Below, in pieces: positions 8,706 to 16,125 of a DNA stretch of 34,560 bases. Under the pieces are notes generated by a model that saw only the letters and a program-made list of their open reading frames with translations, was not told the DNA's origin and made no database searches. Within the stretch, counting starts at the first letter, position 1. Every line of letters starts with the position of its first letter. The translations under genes and the position numbers were made by a program. Source of the DNA: Hungatella sp. UBA3402. GTDB lineage: Bacteria; Bacillota; Clostridia; Lachnospirales; Lachnospiraceae. The stretch covers positions 1 to 34,560 of the forward strand of contig DEPC01000258.1 of the NCBI GenBank assembly GCA_002358555.1. Reading direction: 5' to 3'.

Positions 8706-8742
8706 TAACTGCTTGTTTTTTCTAACAGGCAGTTATTTTTTT
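8704..8742 (+). terminator. Rho-independent terminator of the long AraC gene
   Basis: Thirteen-base arms at 8704-8716 and 8725-8737 pair with one wobble, with a T-run from 8736 to 8742. The left arm overlaps the last bases of the stop codon. The remaining 8743-8960 holds no gene; the 8-bp palindrome TGTATACA (8902-8909) is its only visible structure. Confidence 0.85.
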
Positions 8743-8960
8743 ATGCTAGTATACAAATAAATCTTATTATGCAAAATTCCTATTCTTTGTGAAAGATATA
8801 TAGATTAGCATTGCTTCTTGAGCCTCCTATTCTTCAGACATATATTTTCTTTTTGAACAAGAATTTTACAGATAAGATATCTTCTTTGAGTAAATATACT
8901 TTGTATACAGATATAGAAGGTTAATCGTATTTTCGTGGAAAATATAATGAGGAAATTGAT

Positions 8961-9839
8961 ATGTTTATTTACCATTCCTGTCAAACTGCAATCCAGTTTT
9001 GCTTAGAGACAAAGTCGTTTGCAGTTGCCCGATTGTACAATGATGAGAAAGCAATGGGTATGCATATTCATGACTGCTATGAAATCTATTTTTCCATTTC
9101 AGGGGGAAAACAATTTTTAATTGATAATCGGATGTATGAATTTGAACCTGGGGATATTTTTTTCATCAACCAATTTGAAAGCCATTATCTTTCAAAGATT
9201 GATAGAATGACCCATGAGCGTATTGTTGTCTCTATTTATCCAGATTATTTAAAAAAACTTTCCACTTCAGAGACTGATTTAGACCGTTGTTTTTCCTGTC
9301 GAGATACCACATTTGGACATAAGATTTCTCTGTCTGCAGAGGAAAGACAGCGCTTTACTTATTATATACACAAGCTTTCCGAATATAAGGGGTTTGGTCA
9401 AGATATTATGGACCAGGCTGCATTTCTAGAACTGATGACTTATTTAAACCGAATCTTTATATCCCGTTGTGTCCAGATGCCAGAGACCGAGCAGAAGGCC
9501 AAAGCAAACAAAAGTGGGACCCATCACTCACAAATCGATGAAATTTTATCTTATATTAACCAGCATTTATCAGAAAATATGACGATTCCTATCTTAGCTT
9601 CCCAGTTTTACTTGAGCAGTTCTTATTTATGCAAGATATTTAAGGATGCAACAGGAACTACCATCAATCGCTATATTACTGCAAGAAGAATCTCTAGAGC
9701 AAAGATTCTTTTAGCAGAGGGTCATTCCGTTGCAGAGACAAGTACGTTATGTGGCTTTGGAGATTACAGTAACTTTCTCAAATCGTTTACTAAAATTGTA
9801 GGAATATCGCCAAAAAAGTATGCTTCTTATGAGCATTAG
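8961..9839 (+). CDS. AraC-family regulator with cupin domain
   Basis: The product is 292 residues. The N-terminal cupin domain carries MHIHDCYEIYFSISGGKQFLIDNRMYEFEPGDIFFINQ, a typical AraC sugar-binding barrel. The C-terminal domain (about residues 190-292) has two helix-turn-helix motifs, IPILASQFYLSSSYLCKIFKD and VAETSTLCGFGDYSNFLKSFTK, ending in GISPKKY. GAGG lies eight bases before the ATG. It is encoded upstream of and co-oriented with the uronate hydrolase cluster, about 190 bases away, and is the best candidate for its regulator. This link is inferred from position only. Confidence 0.85.
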   Translation: MFIYHSCQTAIQFCLETKSFAVARLYNDEKAMGMHIHDCYEIYFSISGGKQFLIDNRMYEFEPGDIFFINQFESHYLSKIDRMTHERIVVSIYPDYLKKLSTSETDLDRCFSCRDTTFGHKISLSAEERQRFTYYIHKLSEYKGFGQDIMDQAAFLELMTYLNRIFISRCVQMPETEQKAKANKSGTHHSQIDEILSYINQHLSENMTIPILASQFYLSSSYLCKIFKDATGTTINRYITARRISRAKILLAEGHSVAETSTLCGFGDYSNFLKSFTKIVGISPKKYASYEH

Positions 9840-9936
9840 AAGAACAAGTCAAGATATTGCTGTCTAAATTGTCGATATTAGAAGAAGATTTGCAAGATTT
9901 TTGTGAAGATATGACAAGAAATTGATTTTTTATAAT

Positions 9937-9958
9937 GTTATAATGTGTATATTACACA
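9937..9958 (+). promoter_or_regulatory. Extended -10 promoter with downstream inverted repeat for the uronate cluster
   Basis: TGTTATAATG (9937-9945) is an extended -10 with no good -35 element at 17 bases, which suggests dependence on an activator. The inverted repeat TGTGTA-TAT-TACACA (9944-9958) lies across the expected transcription start, a usual repressor position. Tandem TATAAT hexamers occur at 9931 and 9939. The 5' leader is about 75 bases. Confidence 0.45.
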
Positions 9959-10027
9959 AAAAGATAAAATCAAGGCCGCGATTTTTGTCGAAAAAAGTAA
10001 ACTACATAAAAACGAGGAGGATTTTTC

Positions 10028-11224
10028 ATGGAAGAAAGGACAGGAAAAGGTTCCAATCATGAGTGGCTGGATGAGGTATATGAGAAACTTCTGGTGAAAA
10101 TGAAAGCAGAATGTAGCAGAGTTGGAACTATAATTCCTTATACCACCCATGAAGGCAAATATTATGATGTGGCAGATACCCCTTGGGGAATCGGTTTTTG
10201 GACCAATGGATTCTGGCCAGGGATGCTTTGGCAGATGTATGAGGCGACTGGTGATGAGACTTATAAGACAACTGCTGAGGGTGTAGAAGAACGGTTGGAT
10301 GCGATACTTCGCAGTTTTGATGGAGTAGACCATGATGCAGGTTTTTTGTTTTTACTTTCTGCAGTGGCAGATTATCGTAAGACCAAGAATCTAGAATCCC
10401 GCCGTCGGGGACTTCATGCAGCCAATATGCTGGCTGGACGTTTTAATCCTGAAGGAAAATTTATCCGTGCATGGAATGATGCCATGTTTGATTCGGAATC
10501 AGTTCCAGATTGGATGAAGACAGAAGCAGGTGTCAGTGGCTGGATGATTATTGACTGTATGATGAATATTCCTCTGCTCTATTGGGCAGCTAAAGAAGCT
10601 AAAGACCCACGGTATCAGCATATTGCTATTAGTCATGCCAAGACAGCACAAAAATATGTGGTCAGAGAAGATGGGAGTTGTAATCATATTGTAGCTATCA
10701 ATCCCCAGACAGGAGAATTTCTGGATAATCCAGGCGGTCAGGGTTATGAAAAAGGTTCTTCCTGGAGCCGAGGGCAATCTTGGGCTGTGTATGGATTTGC
10801 TTTAAGCTATCGGCATACAGGAGATAAATCTTTCCTTGATACTGCAAAACAATGTGCTCATTACTGTATTGCCAATCTGGCTGTTAATGACTGGTTGCCT
10901 TTAGTAGATTACCGTCAGCCTGAGACACCATTAAAATATGATTCTACTGCTGCTATGATTACAGCTTGTGGTCTGTTAGAGATTGCTAGTCATGTAGGAG
11001 AGCATGAAAAGAGATTCTACACCGAGGCAGCTTACCGAATTTTAAGAGCCTGTGACAAGAAGTTCTGTAATTGGGACCCAGAAAAGGATTCGATTGTGGA
11101 TGGAGGGACTTTCTTCTATCATGACCCCAGCGGGGAAAATACGGAAATACCTATTATCTATGGAGATTATTATTTTATTGAAGCAATTTTGCGCTTAAAA
11201 GGAAAAGCGTTGTTTACCTGGTAG
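10028..11224 (+). CDS. ugl: Unsaturated glucuronyl hydrolase, GH88 family
   Basis: The product is 398 residues with no signal peptide, so it is cytosolic. The GH88 (alpha/alpha)6-barrel signatures are visible: TPWGIGFWTNGFWPGMLW (51-68), DHDAGFLF with His102 and Asp103, and IIDCMMNIPLLYW with Asp176. The two Asp residues correspond to the catalytic pair of Bacillus UGL. Also present are GYEKGSSWSRGQSWAVYGFALSY and the late STAAMITACGLLEIA helix. The enzyme cleaves the delta-4,5-unsaturated uronic acid from disaccharides made by polysaccharide lyases acting on glycosaminoglycans or related polymers. It starts a four-gene cluster, with the symporter 15 bases downstream. Confidence 0.9.
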   Translation: MEERTGKGSNHEWLDEVYEKLLVKMKAECSRVGTIIPYTTHEGKYYDVADTPWGIGFWTNGFWPGMLWQMYEATGDETYKTTAEGVEERLDAILRSFDGVDHDAGFLFLLSAVADYRKTKNLESRRRGLHAANMLAGRFNPEGKFIRAWNDAMFDSESVPDWMKTEAGVSGWMIIDCMMNIPLLYWAAKEAKDPRYQHIAISHAKTAQKYVVREDGSCNHIVAINPQTGEFLDNPGGQGYEKGSSWSRGQSWAVYGFALSYRHTGDKSFLDTAKQCAHYCIANLAVNDWLPLVDYRQPETPLKYDSTAAMITACGLLEIASHVGEHEKRFYTEAAYRILRACDKKFCNWDPEKDSIVDGGTFFYHDPSGENTEIPIIYGDYYFIEAILRLKGKALFTW

Positions 11225-11239
11225 AGAGGAGAAACGAAT

Positions 11240-12679
11240 TTGGAGACAAAGTACAATCGCGCAAAACCTTGGCAGCTTTTACTGTTTGTATTTAACAATA
11301 CAGCTTCTAATATCTACCTGATGACCATGATGTATGTTTCCTACTACGCCAATGGTGTAGCAGGATTGGGGGTGGCTTTTGTATCCAACGTAATCATGTT
11401 TTCCAGAGCTTGGGACGGGGTTACAGACCCACTGATAGGTTTTGTAGTAGACCGCACGAATGGTCGTTTTAGAAAATTCAGGCCATTTATGTTCATTGGT
11501 AATGTGATTATGTTGGGTACTGTAGTGCTGATGTTTACCACAACCCATCTGATTCCAACTTCTATGAAAGGAATCACTTTTATCCTGATTTATGGAATCT
11601 ACATTATAGGTTATACATGTCAGAACTGTGCCACCAGAGGAGGACAGACAGTCTTAACCAATGACCCAGCCCAGCGTCCGATGTTCGCCAGAATTGACAG
11701 TATCATCAATGCTGGTCTTATGACTGGATTGACTGTTTATATTACTTCCTATCTAGTAGGTAAACATGGAGGTTATACAGCTTCTTTATTTAGAGAGCTG
11801 ATTATGGTATTAGGCCCTATTTCTTTGATACTGACTATTTTGGCTATTATTGGTATTTCAGAAAAAGATAAGCCAGAAAATTATGCCATTGAAGGAAAAG
11901 ATACTTCCTACAAATTTATGGATATTTTCAAAATCATCAAAGGAAACCGTGCCATTCAAATGTTAGTTTTAGCTGCTTCCACGGATAAGCTGGCAGCTCA
12001 GATTAAAAGTAATGCTACTGTCAGCATCATGCTATATGGGATTGTTATGGGCAATTATGGACTGTTGGGTAAAATGTCCATGCTTACATTGATTCCCAAT
12101 ATGATTATTATCTGGATTGGAACCAGTATTGCATCCAAGTATTCCTCCAAAAAAGCCATGGTTACTTTTACTTGGTTAAGTATTATTTTCTCTGTAGCTA
12201 TGGGACTTTTGTTAGTACTTGGAGACCCTGCAAAGATATCTTTAGATAATATCGGATTTATGACCATTGCTTTTATCCTGCTCTATATTCTGACAGCAGG
12301 TGCTTCTGGAGTTTCCACGGGAATTGCTACCCCTATGATTGCAGACTGTGCGGACTATGAGTTGTATCTATCAGGTAATTATGCTCCAGCCTTGATGGGA
12401 ACCGTATTTGGATTTTTTGATAAAGTGGTATCCTCTTTTGCATCTACAATTGTAGGCTACAGTGTTATGGCTATAGGCTTTAAGGAGTTATTTCCACAGA
12501 TTGATGACCCTTATACTCCAGCTATTTTCTGGATGGTGATGTTTTTGTTTATTGGTATTCCGATTATAGGGTGGATTGCCAGCCTCATTGCCATGAAATT
12601 TTATCCTCTGGACCAGGAAAAAATGATTGAAGTTCAGGCAAAAATTGCTGATATGAAAAAAGAGGCTTTACACAAATAA
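11240..12679 (+). CDS. GPH-family sugar:cation symporter
   Basis: The product is 479 residues with about twelve hydrophobic segments. The FSRAWDGVTDPLIGFVVDRTNGRFRKFRPFMFIG stretch is the loop 2-3 signature of glycoside-pentoside-hexuronide transporters. A TTG start is read at 11240, with AGAGGAGA eight bases upstream. Sandwiched between the GH88 hydrolase and the isomerase, it most likely imports the unsaturated disaccharide with a cation. This is an alternative to the PTS system used in streptococcal glycosaminoglycan clusters. Substrate choice is inferred from context. Confidence 0.88.
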   Translation: METKYNRAKPWQLLLFVFNNTASNIYLMTMMYVSYYANGVAGLGVAFVSNVIMFSRAWDGVTDPLIGFVVDRTNGRFRKFRPFMFIGNVIMLGTVVLMFTTTHLIPTSMKGITFILIYGIYIIGYTCQNCATRGGQTVLTNDPAQRPMFARIDSIINAGLMTGLTVYITSYLVGKHGGYTASLFRELIMVLGPISLILTILAIIGISEKDKPENYAIEGKDTSYKFMDIFKIIKGNRAIQMLVLAASTDKLAAQIKSNATVSIMLYGIVMGNYGLLGKMSMLTLIPNMIIIWIGTSIASKYSSKKAMVTFTWLSIIFSVAMGLLLVLGDPAKISLDNIGFMTIAFILLYILTAGASGVSTGIATPMIADCADYELYLSGNYAPALMGTVFGFFDKVVSSFASTIVGYSVMAIGFKELFPQIDDPYTPAIFWMVMFLFIGIPIIGWIASLIAMKFYPLDQEKMIEVQAKIADMKKEALHK

Positions 12680-12704
12680 TCTAAAGAAAGGAATCATAAA
12701 CTCA

Positions 12705-13340
12705 ATGAAAATTGCATTGATTAATGAAAACAGTCAGGCTGCAAAGAATGGAATTATTGTCTCTGCTCTAGAAAAGGTAGTTGTTCCCATGGGGCATATT
12801 GTACATAATTATGGAATGTATGCTGCTGATGATAAAGCTCAGCTTACCTATGTTCAATGTGGCATTTTGGGGGCGATTCTGCTCAACAGTGGAGCAGCAG
12901 ACTATGTGATTACTGGATGTGGTACTGGCGAAGGAGCAATGTTGGCTATGAACAGTTTTCCAGGCGTGATTTGTGGTCATGTGGAGGACCCAGTAGATGC
13001 TTATACCTTTGCTCATGTCAATGACGGCAATGCTGTGGCAATGCCATTTGCCAAGGGCTTTGGATGGGGCGGCGAGCTAAATTTGCAGTATGTATTCGAA
13101 AAACTCTTTGGTTTTGGACATGGCCAAGGATATCCGCCAGAGAGGGTGGAACCAGAAATGCGCAACAAAAGAATTTTGGACCAGGTTCGCGAAAAGACCT
13201 TGCGTCCGCTTCTAGAATGTCTACAAGCGATTGACCCAGAGCTAGTTAAGGGAGCTGTTTCAGGAGAACATTTTTCAGAACTATTTTTTGAAAACTGTAA
13301 AGACCCATCAATTGCAGAATATGTAAAAAATCTGCTTTAA
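12705..13340 (+). CDS. RpiB/LacAB-fold isomerase, candidate DhuI-type
   Basis: The product is 211 residues. It begins MKIALINENSQAAKN and has the family core VITGCGTGEGAMLAMNSFPGVICGH, comparable to the GTGxG loop and following helix of ribose-5-phosphate isomerase B. It is longer than RpiB (about 150 residues). In streptococci, DhuI, an RpiB-family isomerase, converts 4-deoxy-L-threo-5-hexosulose-uronate downstream of the UGL reaction. Position after the GH88 and symporter genes makes this the best guess. The dehydrogenase (DhuD) and KDG kinase/aldolase steps are absent from the window. The gene lies 25 bases after the symporter. Confidence 0.72.
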   Translation: MKIALINENSQAAKNGIIVSALEKVVVPMGHIVHNYGMYAADDKAQLTYVQCGILGAILLNSGAADYVITGCGTGEGAMLAMNSFPGVICGHVEDPVDAYTFAHVNDGNAVAMPFAKGFGWGGELNLQYVFEKLFGFGHGQGYPPERVEPEMRNKRILDQVREKTLRPLLECLQAIDPELVKGAVSGEHFSELFFENCKDPSIAEYVKNLL

Positions 13341-13349
13341 ACGGACAAG

Positions 13350-13409
13350 TTATCAAAGGGCTGTTACAAAATGATAGATTTACTACATTTTGCAACAGCC
13401 CTTTGATAA
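13350..13409. repeat. 24-bp-arm hairpin between isomerase and discoidin-like genes
   Basis: The arms 13350-13373 and 13386-13409 pair over 24 bases with one A-C mismatch around a 12-base loop. The core is GGGCTGTT/AACAGCCC. There is no T-tract after it, and it ends eight bases before the next ribosome site (from 13417). A transcript-stabilising, processing or attenuating role is more likely than plain termination. It could also be a dispersed repeat. Confidence 0.85.
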
Positions 13410-13435
13410 TGATAATAAAGGAGGGGAAAGCTATT

Positions 13436-14236
13436 ATGGCAAATTTGAAAATTACTGTATTAAACGATAAAGGACAAGTAAAACAGGAAGTTTGCGGTCA
13501 AGATCAGATTGTAATGGTTAGTAAAGAAGAATATGAACCTGGCGACCAGCTTCAGTTTGAGACAGATGAGACTTCTACCTTCTATATGATTCGGATAGAT
13601 GGAGCCATGGACGAGGCATATGTGTACTTGACAGAAAAAACACTAAACTATGTAATTCCTTTTGATATGGATAAAATTTCTTATCACCCAGCCAGTTTTT
13701 CAGGAGAATACCATTATATTACTATGAGAAAGGCAAAAGTGCAGGAGAATAGAAATTATCGAAATGTAGCTCAAAATGCTATGGACCAGAATAATCATCA
13801 AGGATGTTTTCCCCATGTCCATGCCAATGCAGAGACAAAAGGAAACATTCATGCATTATTTGCAGCGCGCAATGTAATTGATGGAATCGTGGCAAATGAA
13901 TCTCACTGGCCATGGCCTTACCAATCCTGGGGAATCGACCAGAGGGAAGATGCAGAGATTACCTTGGAGTTCGGACGGCCTGTTGATATGGACGAATTGC
14001 GGCTGTATACCAGGGCAGATTTTCCTCATGACAACTGGTGGGTACAGGCAACTGTAATTTTTTCTGATGGGAGTGAGGAGATACTTGAGATGGAAAAAAG
14101 CATGAAACCTCATGTATTTTCTATTAAAAAGGAAGGAATTACATGGTTAAAGCTTTGCAAACTTATAAAAGCAGATGACCCATCACCATTTCCAGCTCTG
14201 ACACAAATTGAAGTGTATGGGAGAAATTCGGAATAA
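13436..14236 (+). CDS. Discoidin/F5-8C-like protein of unknown function
   Basis: The product is 266 residues without a signal peptide or membrane segment. Residues 1-95 look like a small beta domain (MANLKITVLNDKGQVKQEV). From about residue 135, ARNVIDGIVANESHWPWPYQSWGIDQREDAEITLEFGRPVDMDELRLYTRADFPHDNWW, ending in LTQIEVYGR, resembles an F5/8 type C (discoidin) carbohydrate-binding fold. The ATG at 13436 follows AAAGGAGGGG and is preferred over the in-frame ATG at 13403, which lies inside the hairpin. As the last gene of the uronate cluster it may bind or process a sugar in the cytosol. No catalytic motif is evident. Confidence 0.7.
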   Translation: MANLKITVLNDKGQVKQEVCGQDQIVMVSKEEYEPGDQLQFETDETSTFYMIRIDGAMDEAYVYLTEKTLNYVIPFDMDKISYHPASFSGEYHYITMRKAKVQENRNYRNVAQNAMDQNNHQGCFPHVHANAETKGNIHALFAARNVIDGIVANESHWPWPYQSWGIDQREDAEITLEFGRPVDMDELRLYTRADFPHDNWWVQATVIFSDGSEEILEMEKSMKPHVFSIKKEGITWLKLCKLIKADDPSPFPALTQIEVYGRNSE

Positions 14237-14239
14237 AAG

Positions 14240-14445
14240 TTTCAGATAGTTATTATAGTATTATCATGACAGCGAACAGACAACTTTTAGAAGAATTTGC
14301 CTCATGATTGCCTTAAAGATGACAATAGCCAAAAGTAACATTAAACACTCATCTGACAGTTGACAGATTCCAAGAAGGATACAATAGAAAACTTTCTAAG
14401 GTTATTTGTTGGCTGTTATGTTAATACTATAACGACTGTTTGAAA
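14240..14445. mobile_element. MITE-like element with long terminal inverted repeats
   Basis: The left end from 14240 and the right end from 14445 (read on the other strand) match over about 50 bases. Both start TTTCA, then share AGT, TTATAGTATTA, CAT, ACAGC, AACA, AAC and TTAGAA with scattered substitutions. Counting 14248-14284 against 14401-14437 gives 30 of 37 identical. The 206-bp span has no open frame of note and no transposase. It fills the gap between convergent genes and forms the last codons of the MATE frame. A target duplication was not found. A long bidirectional hairpin without mobility is the alternative. Confidence 0.55.
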
Positions 14446-15820
14446 TTATGCTTTTTCTCATTAAGCTCTGGCCAAACCGTCTTAAGCATAGTACCATAGC
14501 AAGCAAGCCCTCCGACAAAATTGGAGACAGGCTCTGCCATAAAGATACCATGAACACCAAGATGAAAGAGGTTAGGAAGGATTAAAATAAGTGGAATTAC
14601 AATAATCACTTTTCGGAAAATAGAGAAAAATACTGCATTTTTAGATTTTCCTAAAGCAACAAATACAGACTGTCCAGCAAACTGTAAGGACATCATAAAA
14701 AATCCAAAGTAGTAGATTTGCATGGCAGGGATTCCTGATTCTACCAAATCTCCTTCATGATTGAAAATCCGAATAAAAAATTCAGGGAAGCCATGAACCA
14801 GGCTCCACATAATAGTAGTATAGATGACTGATACCAGAGACATAAAAATAACTGCTTTTTTAACTCTTTTATATTCTCCAGCTCCATAGTTGTACCCCAT
14901 TACTGGCTGGGCGCTGTTAGTAAGACCATTGATAGGAAGGGAGATAATTTCACGGACAGAATTGATAACTGTCATAATTCCTATGTACAAGTCGCCACCA
15001 AAACGGGCTAGGCTGGCATTATACATAATCTGAACCAAGCTATTAGTTATAGACATAGTAAAACCAGAAAGTCCTAGACCAATAATGTCTAAGATTCGTT
15101 GCCGCTTTAGAGGAAACGACTGTTTTCTCAGTTTTAAAATGGCTTTGTTTCCAGTTAAAAATCGAATAATCCACAAAGCAGAAAGTCCTTGAGAAATAAT
15201 AGTGGCCCAAGCAGCTCCCTGGACTCCCAGATTAAGTGCAAAAATAAAAATAGGGTCTAAAATAATATTTGTGACAGCACCCAATAGTACAGTCAGCATA
15301 CCAATTTTTCCAAAGCCCTGGGAATTGATAAAGCTGTTCATACCAAGCCCAACCATCACGAAAACACTGCCAAGAAGGTAAATCGTAATATAGGAATCAG
15401 CATAAGAAATGGTAGTCTCAGAAGCACCAAACAGATAGAGCATAGGACGTTTTAGAGTCAGCCCAAGAATCGTCAGTATAAGCCCACAGAACACCATCAT
15501 AACAAAGGAATTGCCCATAATGGCTTCGGCCTCCTGCTCATTGCCTTTGCCCGTTGGATAGAACATAAAGGTGCTCCACCCATACCAAATAGGTTGGCAA
15601 AAGCAATTACCATAGAGATAATAGGAAGGCAAAGCCCCAATCCTGTCAGAGCCATTGTGGCATCCTTTGGAATACGGCCAATATAAATTCGGTCTACAAT
15701 ATTATAAAGTACATTGATAAGCTGGGCCAATGTCATAGGCAAGGCCAGCCTCAGGATATTTTTAATGACACTTCCCTGCGAAAAGTCATTTTTGCTGTTT
15801 GTTTTTTCAGCAGAGGACAT
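14427..15820 (-). pseudogene. MATE-family efflux transporter, frameshifted
   Basis: Two overlapping frames together make one MATE transporter. The first runs from the ATG at 15820 (MSSAEKTNSKNDFSQGS) to GMGGAPLCSIQR; the second resumes at GKGNEQEAEAIMGNSF and continues to the stop at 14427. Adding one G to the GGG run (CCC at 15550-15552 on the plus strand) would read SIQRGKGNEQ and restore a 464-residue protein, a normal length with about twelve membrane segments. MATE proteins expel drugs or organic cations using an ion gradient. The break is either a real mutation, phase variation or a sequencing error. The start is supported by GGGTGG nine bases upstream and by the promoter at 15876-15904. 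The extreme C-terminus lies in the MITE-like element. Confidence 0.85.
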
Positions 15821-15875
15821 AGAGAGATACCACCCTTCCATATAATATTCAGAGTTTGTATTGGAATTTATATAG

Positions 15876-15904
15876 ATTGTAACAGAAAATTTAGTCCATA
15901 ACAA
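15876..15904 (-). promoter_or_regulatory. sigma-A promoter of the MATE gene
   Basis: On the minus strand, TTGTTA (complement of 15899-15904) is followed after 17 bases by TACAAT (complement of 15876-15881), which is preceded by TGT. Transcription would start near 15869, after the longer in-frame start at 15904, which cannot then be used. Confidence 0.65.
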
Positions 15905-15917
15905 TTATTAGTTTTAT

Positions 15918-15941
15918 AACTTTAATCTATCATTTAAAGTT
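15918..15941. promoter_or_regulatory. Inverted repeat AACTTTAA-N8-TTAAAGTT upstream of MATE promoter
   Basis: Two perfect 8-base arms flank eight bases, about 14 bases upstream of the MATE -35. The position suits an activator site. It is AT-rich, so chance cannot be excluded. Confidence 0.4.
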
Positions 15942-15996
15942 AATAGGATTATGTCTATATTAACTTGAATATACACTATATTGTATATTTTCTTGA

Positions 15997-16043
15997 AAAT
16001 CATTGTATCTTGATTTTATAGGATTTATAAGATACAATGATTT
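15997..16043. repeat. 15-bp perfect inverted repeat with embedded promoter
   Basis: AAATCATTGTATCTT (15997-16011) and its complement (16029-16043) enclose a 17-base loop. No T-run follows. Within it, TTGTAT (16003-16008) and TATAAG (16026-16031) are spaced 17 bases apart on the plus strand, a possible promoter for the GTPase gene. The repeat may be a regulator site or a cruciform. The gap 15905-16125 is otherwise only AT-rich. Confidence 0.6.
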
Positions 16044-16125
16044 ATAGTTATAATCATCTTTATTATTTATAGAAATAATAAAATGATAGAAAAAATTATA
16101 TAAGTAGAATAAGAGGAGACTACAA

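Noticed and set aside
8743..8960. A hidden small gene or promoter in this gap
   Set aside because: No frame with a ribosome site and no well-spaced promoter hexamers were found; only a short TGTATACA palindrome.
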